Source: Chondrilla cf. caribensis
Taxonomy: Eukaryota; Porifera; Demospongiae; Chondrillida; Chondrillidae
Direction: 5' to 3'
NCBI GenBank assembly: GCA_964020155.1
Contig: OZ026554.1
Location: forward strand, 175,001 to 239,000
Length of the DNA stretch: 64,000 nucleotides
Shown here: positions 53,077 through 62,638 of the stretch, piece after piece
How the letters are laid out: every line of letters begins with the position of its first letter
How positions within the stretch are numbered: the first letter of the stretch is position 1
Program-made: the position numbers and the translations under genes
Notes under the pieces: generated by a model
Database searches by the model: none
Told to the model about the DNA's origin: nothing
What the model saw: only the letters and a program-made list of their open reading frames with translations

Positions 53077-53894
53077 CACACGCACACACACGCACATGTA
53101 CTACAATGTTTATCTACATAATAGGTTGTCTGGATCTGATGCTGTTGCTATGGCAATATGGCGAAAAATATGGATTACGGCTGTCCTCTTTGATGATTCT
53201 AAGAAACATGTCCTTTTATCACCCTCTGAAGTCCCAGCTGGTGAATAAAGGTAACTGTCCTTGTTGGAAGTCTTGTGGTGAAGTCTTGCGGCTGTCATAT
53301 GGATACCATGTGAATGTCACATGTTCACACTCTTCTCGGTGCCTAGCACTCTTCCTGGACATGTTGGAGGACACTCTTGTCAGTGAGGACAGGTCTCAAC
53401 TGGATGTGCTGACTTCAGCACTACGAGCTCTCCTTCACAACTGTGCAAGAGTGAGTTAGGTTCTGCTTGGGTGGATGCATACATGCATAGGTATATGTGT
53501 GCATGTATATCTTTAGGTGTGTGTGCACTGTGCATGTATACCTTTAGGTGTGTGTGCACTGTGCATGTATATCTTTAGGTGTGTGTGCATGGATGCCTTT
53601 AGGTGTGTGTGCATGGATGCCTTTAGGTGTGTGTGTGCATGGATGCCTTTAGGTGTGTGTGTGCATGGATGCCTTTAGGTGTGTGTGTGCATGGATGCCT
53701 TTAGGTGTGTGTGTACATGTGTTTTGGTGTTATTTTTTATTTGTTTTCATTAGACCAGAGTTATTTTGAGGAAGAACCACTATTTAGAAAACTTCATTAC
53801 ATCTAAGGTATGTGAATGATACCATGCCTCCCTAATGTGCCTGCTAGCTACACATGTTGCCTTCACTGCTGTCTAGGGATTGGTCAAACCGTGA
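40501..53894 (+). CDS. RTTN: Rotatin, centriole/cilium armadillo-repeat protein
   Basis: Very long multi-exon gene. Exon 1 starts at 40501 ([14 protein letters not shown]) and exon 2 (about 40609-40797) encodes [20 protein letters not shown] and [13 protein letters not shown]. This is the rotatin N-terminal domain, matching the human ALKNIL..LLEWFNF block. A later conserved block is [57 protein letters not shown]. Many helical-repeat exons follow through 53450. The last exon I can join reads [21 protein letters not shown] with a stop at 53892-53894; this C-terminus is the least certain part. Rotatin is needed for centriole elongation and for primary cilia. At least nine introns contain minisatellites or CA/TG tracts, which account for much of the 13-kb length. 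ATTAAA at 54018-54023 lies before VPS9D1. Confidence 0.9.
41640..41721. repeat. (TG)n microsatellite in RTTN intron
   Basis: TG tract starting about 8 bp after the donor that follows the [10 protein letters not shown] exon. Confidence 0.95.
43215..43600. repeat. 24-bp minisatellite in RTTN intron, about 16 copies
   Basis: GGTGGTGTGTGGTGTGCAGT plus four bases repeats, with a few length variants. It begins at the donor (GTGAGTGG) of the exon ending near 43213. Confidence 0.9.
44948..45330. repeat. Compound (TG)n/(GGGT)n tract in RTTN intron
   Basis: Almost 400 bp of TG tracts interrupted by recurring GGTGGGTGGGTGGGAG blocks. The repeated interruptions show segmental duplication within the tract. 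The donor of the upstream exon is the first GTGTGT of the tract. Confidence 0.95.
45500..45895. repeat. 17-bp minisatellite in RTTN intron, about 23 copies
   Basis: TGACATGCACATCAGTG units and a TCACATGCACAAAAGTC variant form a patterned array that begins about 3 bp after the donor GTAAGT. Confidence 0.9.
46203..46855. repeat. 19-bp minisatellite in RTTN intron, about 34 copies
   Basis: CAGGTTGACGGACCTAGTG units with GACGG, GCCGG, GCCAG, GCTGG and GATGG variants. The array starts within the donor site (ACAG followed by GTGAGTGCAGGTTGACGG). The variant order includes a repeated multi-unit pattern. Confidence 0.95.
49088..49236. repeat. (CA)n/(CG)n microsatellite in RTTN intron
   Basis: Alternating purine-pyrimidine tract mixing CA and CG steps, a sequence class prone to Z-DNA. 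Confidence 0.9.
50100..50402. repeat. 20-bp minisatellite in RTTN intron, about 15 copies
   Basis: GTGGTGTACATGATGACAGG units with minor variants begin about 20 bp after the donor GTGAGT at 50082. Confidence 0.9.
51355..51540. repeat. 23-bp minisatellite in RTTN intron, about 8 copies
   Basis: Units of GTGTGCTAGTGGAGTGTACC plus three bases begin about 30 bp after the donor GTGAGAAC. Confidence 0.9.
51890..52240. repeat. 27-bp minisatellite in RTTN intron, about 13 copies
   Basis: TGGTCTCCCTGTACTGGTTG plus seven bases repeats with few changes. It begins about 15 bp after the donor GTGAGT at 51873 and ends directly at the acceptor side of the next exon. Confidence 0.9.
52985..53097. repeat. 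(CA)n microsatellite in RTTN intron
   Basis: CA tract with CG interruptions toward its end. Confidence 0.95.
53500..53716. repeat. About 24-bp minisatellite in RTTN intron
   Basis: Units of GCATGGATGCCTTTAGGTGT followed by a variable GTGT run, about nine copies, in the last large RTTN intron. Confidence 0.85.
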
Positions 53895-54060
53895 ACGACT
53901 TGTCATCGCTCCAGTTGGTGTCTCTGTGTATGTACATAGCGGAATATGTATTACATGTTCGTATATTATGTGCGTGTTCGTGTGTTGGTGTTTTTATGAA
54001 ACAAAACTGAATTTGAAATTAAATTATAAGTTGAAAACTGGACAGTCCGGATATGACAAA

Positions 54061-57000
54061 ATGGCCGACAGTGTATTTCGGAAGAACGCGGCAGTAGTAA
54101 GAGGGCTCATCACCGAAGCGCAGAGCTTGGAAGAGAACAAGCGTTACATTGTGAGTGATTGATGAAACCTTATCCAGTGCTAATAGTCGCTGAAAAATAT
54201 ACAGTTATGACTAGATTTCCTTCTCTTCAATTATCATTGTTTGTATAGACGAACCATAACTCGATCTCCAACATTAATGACATAATTAACCAGAACCAAT
54301 CTGTTCGCAACTTATTTTTCATGTTGAAATCGCGATATTAATAAATTTCGAGCCATCCCGTCATTCCAATTGAGCACTGTAATGCTAGACCTTGAGCCAC
54401 TGATGACCGCATGTGTAGTGTGTGCCGGACTGCTTGCATTGTGGTGTGTGCTGGACTGCTTGCATTGTGATGTGTGGCGGACTGCTTGCATTGTGGTGTG
54501 TGCTGGACTGCTTGCATTGTGATGTGTGCTGGACTGCTTGCATTGTGGTGTGTGCCGGACTGCTTGCATTGTGACGTGTGCTGGACTGCTTGCATTGTGA
54601 TGTGTGCTGGACTGCTTGCATTGTGATGTGTGGCGGACTGCTTGCATTGTGACGTGTGGCGGACTGCTTGCAGTGTGATGTGTGCTGGACTGCTTGCAGT
54701 GTGACATGTGCCGGACTGCTTGCATTGTGATGTGTGCCGGACTGCTTGCATTGTGATGTGTGCTGGACTGCTTGCATTGTGATGTGTGGCGGACTGCTTG
54801 CATTGTGATGTGTGGCGGACTGCTTGCATTGTCATGTGTGCTGGACTGCTTGCATTGTGATGTGTGCTGGACTGCTTGCATTGTGACGTGTGTCGGACTG
54901 CTTGCATTGTGACGTGTGCTGGACTGCTTGCATTGTGACGTGTGCTGGACTGCTTGCATTGTGACGTGTGCTGGACTGCTTGCATTGTGATGTGTGCTGG
55001 ACTGCTTGCATTGTGACGTGTGCTGGACTGCTTGCATTGTGATGTGTGCCGGACTGCTTGCATTGTGATGTGTGCCGGACTGCTTGCATTGTGATGTGTG
55101 CCGGACTGCTTGCATTGTGATGTGTGCTGGACTGCTTGCATTGTGACGTGTGCTGGACTGCTTGCATTGTGATGTGTGCTGGACTGCTTGCATTGTGATG
55201 TGTGGCGGACTGCTTGCATTGTGATGTGTGCTGGACTGCTTGCATTGTGATGTGTGGCAGACTGCTTACATTGTCCTTCACTGTGTACACCTTCCATAAC
55301 TGTGCAGGAAGCATATGTCAAATATCTGAAGTGTGTGGAGTTCATATCACAGGCACTGTTTCAGAATGCAGGGACCAGGGGTTTGTTGCATGTGTAGTAT
55401 GCACCTTTGTACATGCCATCCTCCTTGTCCACTGTGTACTGTGTGTACTGTGAGTACTGTGTGTGCTGTGTGTACCGTGTGTACTGTGTGTACTGTATGT
55501 ACTGTGTGTACTGTATGTACTGTGTGCACTGTGTGTACTGTATGTACTGTGTGTACTGTATGTACTGTGTGCACTGTGTGTACTGTGTGCACTGTATGTA
55601 CTGTGTGTACTGTGTGTACTGTATGTACTGTGTGTACTGTGTGCACTGTATGTACTGTGATCATCAAGTAGTAAATACAGTACTCTGCCGGTATATTTTC
55701 TTGATGGCAGACGCTGTTGTTGTCGTTGATGACATACAATTCAAGCGAAGGTTGCTGTCTCTTGCGAAGACTTGTTTGGAGAGATCTGAAGAAATGTTGA
55801 AGGCAATACAAGAGTCTTGTCCCAGTAATGAGGTGGAAAACTGTGGTAATGCGCACCATGGGAGCCACAACCATGGTAGCCAGAACCATGGTAACCAGAA
55901 CCAGCATGGCGGCCTCATCCATCAGCATTCTGATATTTCCCATGTCCACGCCACCAGGAGGGAGCAGTTACATCCTGGGTTTTCACTGCCTCTCAATCCG
56001 GAGATCAGTGCAACCTGTCCGGTGGAGTTTAAGGGGGTAGCCCCCTCTCCGGTGGCCCTGCCCAGGAGTGACCCTGGTCAGCATGTGCTGGTTGATCGAG
56101 CTCAGCATATGAATCGCAAACTGATGGCCATTTATCAGGAGAGAATGAAGCGGCAAATGAAAGGAACTGGGCTGCCCCAAGGGAAGGAAATGGTAAAGTT
56201 ACTCACAAACTGTGCTCACCACTGAAGTGGCTCATTTCTCCTTTCCTCAGTCCTTAGGTGCTCTGAGGAGATTGGAAGAGACCTTGAGCATTGCAAAGGC
56301 TAAAGAGAAGGATGTATCCTCGACATCTCCCTGCTGAGCTGGCTCTGCAGGTGGAATGGGGGTTGTGGTGGACGTAGTGTACCCCCTGGTATGGTGGGTT
56401 GTGATGGACGTAGTGTACCCCCTGGTATGGGGGGTGGGTTGTGGTGGACATAGTGTACCCCTGGTGTGGTGGGTTGTGGTGGACGTAGTGTACCCCCTGG
56501 TGTGGGGGGTTGTGTTGGATGTAGTGTACCTCACAATGTCCTTAGCTTTGGTAGCTACAAATGAAAGCACGAAGGCTCCAACAACTCAAACAGTGAGTTT
56601 ACACCATATTCATCATGTGATAGTCACATGATATGACACTGTAAAAATACACAGATTTGACAGCCCATCTGAAGTGAGCAAAGCAAAAACTGATTCTGAA
56701 AAGCTGTCCTCCGCAGTCACCTCCTACGAGAGACTGAAAGCAAGGTACTTCAAACTGAGGGCAAAACTGTTGAAATCTCCAGTCAGCCCAGCCACAGTGA
56801 AGGCTCTTCTGAATGAGGCTCTTGAGTGAGTGTGCATACCGCCACCGCTGTGTGGAGAGTGTGTTACTGTTCCTTGCTGTGTTCCACCAAACCACAGGGA
56901 CAAGGACCACCCACTCTATAAAGAGTTTGGCAAACTGCAGTTTTTTATATTGGAAAAGTTAATGGTTATTGTAAAAGAACTCAATGTCACTAGATTTCTC

Positions 57001-58769
57001 CCCTGGATAGAGGAGACTGACCAGCAGTGTAGAATGAGCTCAGGTGGAGGATTGTCTGGAGAAGAGAGCTCAATTTCCAGCACCACTAATGCAAGCCTGT
57101 TCACAATGTCACTCCAGACCAGGTCTATGGACAACCTCTCAGATCAAAGGAGGCAACTCACCAGTTCCGCAGAACACACGAGACGATTCACTAGTTCATT
57201 CCCTTCCCCACCTCCACCCCCACCCACTACGAGGGCGGGAAGTGAAGATGGTAACCAAGGTGGGCATCAATTAGGGACTGAAGCAGAAGCAGATCCATTT
57301 GATGACAAACTAGCCTCTTTGAGAGCTGCCTTGCTGAGTGGTGACACCGGTCAGGACCATCAGAAAGACGACATGGAAAAAGACGTTGATGAAGACGATG
57401 AGCTGATGAACGAACTTGAGAAGGAGATCGACAGTACTACGCCTGCTGTTGTGTTGTTGTCTCCTCCTTCCCCTGTTACTACTGGAGACCTCAGTGCCTC
57501 TGATCTGCGTGAAGTGTTTGCCTCACATCAAGATGTGGTGTCCACTCAGCAATCGGAAGGAGCTGGCATGTTTGCAAAGTGCAAGCTCCATCTCAGCTCG
57601 GATGTGAGCTACATGGAACAGCTGCAACAGAAAGCAGCTAAAGAATTGCCTCAGCTCATCCGTGAGATCCAGTCGGCTCTCAGTGAGTGGTGCATTACTC
57701 ATAACAGTTGATTGGTTGACTTGATGTATGCCGTTTCCTTCAGGTGCCCTCATTCAGTGTGTGCTGACCACTTACCACTTGCAAGACGAACAAGGAGAGA
57801 TACGGGATGTTCTGGAGCCTCTGGTCGAGAGGGCATTGTTCCCACCAATCTGGCCATACCTCCTCCCTATATTCCGGTATGTGTGCCTTCCTATATTTTG
57901 TATCATTTATTTCCTGTATTGATTCACTTCCTGTTCTATGCGTGACATGTATTTTCTGTATTTATACACTTCCTGCTCACTAAACTATCATTTCAGATTA
58001 AAGCATTACAATGGTGAGGTTGCTTTGGCAACCAACATGGCACGTCATTTCGAATGTACTCCAGAGGATCTCCAAGTGAGAGAAAAGTTTTGCCTCAGGA
58101 AAGAGGTGAGATACTTGTTCTTCACAAAAAGTACTTTATGTTTTTACAATACGAACGTAACTACTCTCTGCCCTATAGCCAGACACACCCTATAAAAATG
58201 TTGTTGAGGAGGTCAAGAAGCTTTGTAGCCGCTCAGAGTCTTGTCCAACAGATAAATTGGCCATTCTAGGTGAGAGGATCAAGTTTCTTGCACTCTACTC
58301 AGTCTTTTCTGAGTTTACTGAGAACACCAAATGTTATGTTCAAACTATCCTTTTTTTAACTCAGTTAAAGCATCCAAGTCAATTTTTCAAACGATTGAAG
58401 ATTATTACAACGAGTTTGAAGGAGGAAATGGACCCAAACGGAGTGGAATGTTAGTACCTTTAGTGCACTGTTCACCTTTCAGTTTAACTGCATAAACCCT
58501 TCCTTGTGTAGTGGGGTAGATGACATTCTTCCGGTGGTCTGCTATGTGGTCATGAGAACAGCTAAGCCTCAAATATTGGCTGAATTACATGCTCTGGAAG
58601 AGTTCATCAGTGAAGGGTGGGCACATGGCAGCCATTTTGTGTGTTACCACGGGAACTTCATCATTTATTACTCCATTTTCTATCCTGCAGCTACATTTTG
58701 GGGGAAGATGGATTTTGTTTGACTACCTTCCATACTGCTGTGGAGTACCTTAAGACAAGCCAACTGTAA
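54061..58769 (+). CDS. VPS9D1: VPS9 domain-containing protein 1
   Basis: Exon 1 is 54061-54150 (MADSVFRKNAAVVRGLITEA). After a 1157-bp intron, exon 2 starts at 55308 (EAYVKYLKCVEFISQALFQN); together they form an MIT-like helical N-terminus. A later exon carries an Asn/His/Gly/Gln-rich insert (55840-55950) and a coiled-coil segment. The C-terminal VPS9 domain spans the exons from about 57600 to 58769: LIQCVLTTYHLQDEQGEIRD, PPIWPYLLPIFR, a lysine-rich middle, then GVDDILPVVCYVVMRTAKPQ and ALEEFISEGYILGEDGFCLT with stop TAA at 58767-58769. GADDLLP and LEEFI.EGYLIGEEGYCLT are the matching human VPS9D1 blocks. VPS9 domains act as guanine-nucleotide exchange factors for RAB5-family GTPases on endosomes. 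The start ATG lies in GACAAAATGGCCG. Confidence 0.9.
54412..55268. repeat. 26-bp minisatellite in VPS9D1 intron 1, about 33 copies
   Basis: GACTGCTTGCATTGTGATGT plus GTGCTG repeats for about 860 bp. Variants are concentrated at two positions (GTGATG/GTGACG/GTGGTG and GTGCTG/GTGGCG/GTGCCG). The array is open on the minus strand in several frames but shows no coding sign and lies between an intact donor and acceptor. Confidence 0.95.
55436..55660. repeat. TGTGTACTG/TGTATGTACTG tandem array
   Basis: Short 9- and 11-bp units fill much of the second VPS9D1 intron. Confidence 0.9.
56356..56530. repeat. About 35-bp minisatellite in VPS9D1 intron, about 5 copies
   Basis: GTTGTGGTGGACGTAGTGTA followed by CCCCCTGGTATGG repeats with length variants. 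Confidence 0.85.
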
Positions 58770-58863
58770 TTAGCTATTTATATATAACATAACATGAGAA
58801 TTAGTATTTCTGTAATGACAAAGGAAAACAGTAGTTTTTTAATGTACAAATGTATTGATTTTC

Positions 58864-58869
58864 TTTAAT
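58864..58869 (-). terminator. Poly(A) signal ATTAAA (CBFB)
   Basis: Minus-strand ATTAAA lies 59 bp after the CBFB stop; a second copy is at 58838-58843. It is adjacent to the VPS9D1 signal on the other strand. Confidence 0.5.
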
Positions 58870-58870
58870 C

Positions 58871-58876
58871 ATTAAA
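58871..58876 (+). terminator. Poly(A) signal ATTAAA (VPS9D1)
   Basis: The hexamer lies 102 bp after the VPS9D1 stop and 52 bp before the last codon of the convergent CBFB gene. Confidence 0.5.
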
Positions 58877-58927
58877 AAGTATAGTAAACTGGGTCTGGTG
58901 TGTTGTCATGGATACAAGTGGATCAAT

Positions 58928-59975
58928 TCATGATGTTCTTGGAGATGTCACAGTGTTCTACAAGTGAAAGAGAGAAAGATACACATGTAGATTCAACAGG
59001 GAGATTCCACGGGATGAACAACCATATATCTAAATTAGACCAGTTTTCAAAGAAACTAATTGAATTTTACTTCCCTAAAAATGTTCAACTGGCCAATCTA
59101 GTTACATGCAACAAGATACATACAAGGTATACATCATGCAAACCATCCCCAATCCTGTGTGTATAGAGGTCACTCACTTCAGGTACTCTGTTTTGCTGTT
59201 CTTGCCAAAGTCTTTCCTCAAACTTCCTTTGCCTTTCTTGGGCATGTTCAAGGTTCTCTCTCATAATTTTATCCTCTGCCTAAATTGTGCAACGATCCAC
59301 GTCACACTCGGAACAGTCAAGCAAAGTTCACAACACAAGACTTTACCTACCCTAGCTCTGTCCTCATCAAAGGCTAGGTACGCCTTCCCACTCAGAGATT
59401 CGAGATCTACACATCCGATCCACTTCACACAGACTCCATTCATGATAAGAGGAGATGTTAGATAGACCTTAAGGAAGGAATAGCTTGTTCAAAGTGTCCT
59501 TGTGCAAGTCGATACGAGCAAAGGAATACCAACGAAATGTTGCAGTGTCCTAAAAGATCAAATTACCAAATACCTTTCCAGGTTCTTTATCAAAGTCGAC
59601 AGCCTCTTTTGAAGGACCACTTTCCACTTTTTCATTGTAAAGTCCTCGCGGGATGAACTGTAAAGTCATGTTTGTCCCAGTAGCTACGAAGGTCTGGGAC
59701 ACAAAAGAATCTTTAAAGATGTCTCTCTATATAGCCCAATAATAAGCCTTACTATAACTGAATGCCCCTGTTTCAGCTCTTCCTTGAACCTTTCCTTTCT
59801 CTCCTCAGGAGATTTGTCTCGGGCTCCAGTGTACTTAACCTGTTTGGTAATTGGAAATAACGAGCACGAACTGTTGTGAAAATCACTGCAAACTAACGTC
59901 CATCTCCTGTGAAAGCTTCTTAAAGAGTTCATCAGTCTCGAACTTCGTCTTTTGGTCGTTGACTACACGAGGCAT
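58928..59975 (-). CDS. CBFB: Core-binding factor beta subunit
   Basis: Five exons. Exon 1 is 59898-59975 (MPRVVNDQKTKFETDELFKK). Exon 2, with its upper end at 59839, gives VKYTGARDKSPEERKERFKE. Exon 3 gives ATGTNMTLQFIPRGLYNEK. Exon 4 gives VYLTSPLIMNGVCVKWIGCV and AYLAFDEDRAR. Later exons give KIMRENLEHAQERQRKFEER and end at a TGA at 58928-58930. MPRVV.DQ.(S/T)KFE, KYTG.RD, ATGTN..LQF and NGVC..W.G are the diagnostic CBFB blocks. The protein binds the Runt domain of RUNX factors and raises their DNA affinity. The gene converges on VPS9D1 with only 158 bp between stop codons. A palindromic E-box lies 60 bp upstream. Confidence 0.95.
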
Positions 59976-60034
59976 GGCTATCTGCTTGCGTGTATTGCTT
60001 CTCGTTCAATGAAACCACAGTACAGCGAAATGTC

Positions 60035-60044
60035 GTCACGTGAC
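60035..60044. promoter_or_regulatory. Palindromic E-box GTCACGTGAC upstream of CBFB
   Basis: Perfect 10-bp palindrome with a CACGTG core, 60 bp upstream of the CBFB start codon and before the CDT1 stop. Confidence 0.45.
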
Positions 60045-60122
60045 GGTCACATTAACCACAAATATGAATAACATTATGAAACAAAACCGCATATGAATAT
60101 TATTAAAACTAATTGGAAGAAA

Positions 60123-62414
60123 CTAGCATGTTTTTATCAGTTCTTTCTGTCTGGCCTCCAAAAGAACGTCTATTGCTTTAACATCCATGTTCTTGTTGAG
60201 CAGTTTCACATATTCAACCTTTCCAATCTTCACCTTTTTCACCCATTGGGGCAATGTTACAAGAAGAACATTGACGTGCTCGTTCAGAAACTCTCTATCA
60301 ATTGCTGAACCATGACTGTCCAGCAGCTTCTGGGTGACATCCTCCAATGGGATAGCAGCCTTTTTAGCTGACACAAAATGGCTGTAAAACAAATCATTAC
60401 AATAAGGACAAGTGACAATAGCACCAACTCCAACTAACTCACCTCTTGAGAATACGACAGAAGGAAGGTAACCTCGAAAGAATATCGATTGTGCGTTGTG
60501 TCACACAATCCCTCATCATCTCTTGTTTCAATTTTTCAGCTTCTCTTTTCTTAATCTTCTCAAGGAGGCCAAGGGGAACTCCCTTTAATACCCCTGATTG
60601 TTGCACTCCACTGGTAGCTGCCAACTGATCACCAGACTCCTCCAGTGGTTCCTTGCTGTCACAATGTTCACCATCCCGATTACACCTGGTGTTGGGACGT
60701 ATCCTTGACAATACTTCTTTGGCTGACGAGATCTCCTCAGCAGCTGGCGGCTCAGGCAAGGCAGCAACATGGACATCAGATACTGATTCCAGTGGAAAGT
60801 CCACATGCCATCTTCTGACTTGGTCCTCGGACAGCACTATTTTCTGTTTATTCAAAAATTCCTGGAAAGTATATACTATAATAATGGAACACATTGAGAG
60901 CAGCCATGTTAGTGTCCACACACACCTTGTGATGGTCTTTGGTGATCTTTACTAATCTTTTTCTAAATATACGTCTTCTTTGTAAGAGTGAAGATGAAGC
61001 AAGGTACTTGAATCCGCTGCTACTCACAGCAGGTTCTGCTGGTTGATCTGCAATCAAGACGAGACATATAGTAAACCCTTGCAGAGTAGACCAACGCCTG
61101 ATGTGTACACTACCTGATCCAGTCTCCTCCACGTTGCACATCACAGTCAACTGGTACTGCTCATACATCTCACGATCATAATGGCCTGGAATATGCTTTT
61201 CTTGTTTGAAATGGAAGGCAGACGGATAAACCTCCTTAACCTGGCCAACATTCTTTACATCAAATGACCTAAAAGCAATAAATAGAGAATGATTACATTA
61301 CAATTATGCCACAAAGGCTCTGATATGACATACCTGCGAAGCATCTCTTCCACTGCCAGCTTCAACTTCTGGAAGGTACATGTTTCCCCTCTTTGCTGCA
61401 GCATGTTCACTATAAGATCCATACATTTAAACTTCTCAGCCAACAAAAGGTACTTCTGAGACAGTGGCAGATCCCAGACTTCATCTGGAGTTGTTTCCAC
61501 AAGAGATTGGAATCGTTGGTGTGCTGGTTTCCTAGGTGATGCCTTGACAGGACTAGCCACGTGAAATCCTTTCAATCCGGACAACTTAGGTTTTGAGGAA
61601 TTCTTTTCAAAAGATGTTGGTTGAGCCAATTCACGAGCAGACATGCTTTTAATATTCTTAATATCCTTCGTAGTTGGCCTAAGTGGAAAATGATGATGGT
61701 TGTCACATGCAATGTGAAAAATGCTAATATGTACACGCTCAACTCACAGTTCACATGATTCTGTCAACAGTTTCCGTCTTACGCTCTCTCTCGACAAACT
61801 GCTGCTGCTATTGGTTGCTAGGTCCAGTTTGGAAGGAGTCTGGGCTTTTGTGTTTTTGGATGTGCCGGATTTCTTCATTGCCATCTCCAGCATCAGTGCG
61901 GCTCTGGTCTTAACAGGCGTTGGAAACTTGACTGGTTGGCTGTCATCAGTAGCTGGTTCTTTAGACGTCACAGTTTTCGGAGGGCTAGTAGTAACTTTAG
62001 TTGGTGTCTTTGGTGCGTCTACAGACAAGGAGCCACTGTTAGTCCCTCTCGTTTCGATTGCACTGGGTATGAGGGATTCAAGAGTCGTTCGAGGAGCATT
62101 CTTTGTCTTCCTCCTGTTAGAAGTACTTTGCGTCCTCTTCGTCTTCGTAGTTCGAGTCTTTCGGGTTGTTCTCTTTTTCTCTTGGATAGTTGTGACGAGT
62201 TCTCTCGAGTCCGAAGGAACCTGTAAATTTAAATCAGAAATAGCATTAAAATGAAATAAGATCGTTTGACAATAAACAGTGGTACCTCGATGAAAGGAGA
62301 GCACGAGGATTGCACGTGGTGATCTTCTACTTTACGTCTCTTGTTTAAGGTTCCTTCTTCTTCTCCTGTCCTCTTCCTTGTTCTGTAATAACTACTGATT
62401 GAAGACTGAGCCAT
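60123..62414 (-). CDS. CDT1: DNA replication licensing factor CDT1
   Basis: Multi-exon gene from the ATG at 62414 to a stop at 60123. The extreme N-terminus is a PIP box, QSSISSYY (residues 3-10), with a basic residue at the +4 position (K14), as in the CDT2/PCNA degron. A Lys/Arg/Thr-rich disordered region follows. The central geminin-binding winged helix contains LPLSQKYLLLAEKFKCMDLI, TCTFQKLKLAVEEML and HIPGHYDREMYEQYQL. The C-terminal MCM-binding winged helix includes TQRTIDILSRLPSFCRILKR, FVSAKKAAIPLEDVTQKLLD and LVTLPQWVKKVKIGKVEYVK. CDT1 loads MCM2-7 at origins with ORC and CDC6. A CACGTG lies about 146 bp upstream (62560-62565) and a minus-strand TATAAAG near 62495. Confidence 0.92.
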
Positions 62415-62638
62415 ACCAACACTTGACAAAGCAACGATCGTTCTCAAGGGATATTGAGTGTAATTATACCACCTCCAGGATTATTACGCGCCTTTATACC
62501 CCGTGACCACTCGTCATTCATACGTCACCGCTGGTAACATGCTGTTTTCACGCGACCTCCACGTGATATGCGTATGGCTCCCAACATTCACAGTGCCTGT
62601 ACAATGTGTGTCTCTTTATATTACATACAGTATTGCAT

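Noticed and set aside
54312..55345. Long minus-strand open frames with repeated Cys-Lys-Gln-Ser units (up to 335 codons)
   Set aside because: They are translations of the 26-bp minisatellite in VPS9D1 intron 1, open in several frames at once, with no homologous domain and between intact splice sites of the plus-strand gene.
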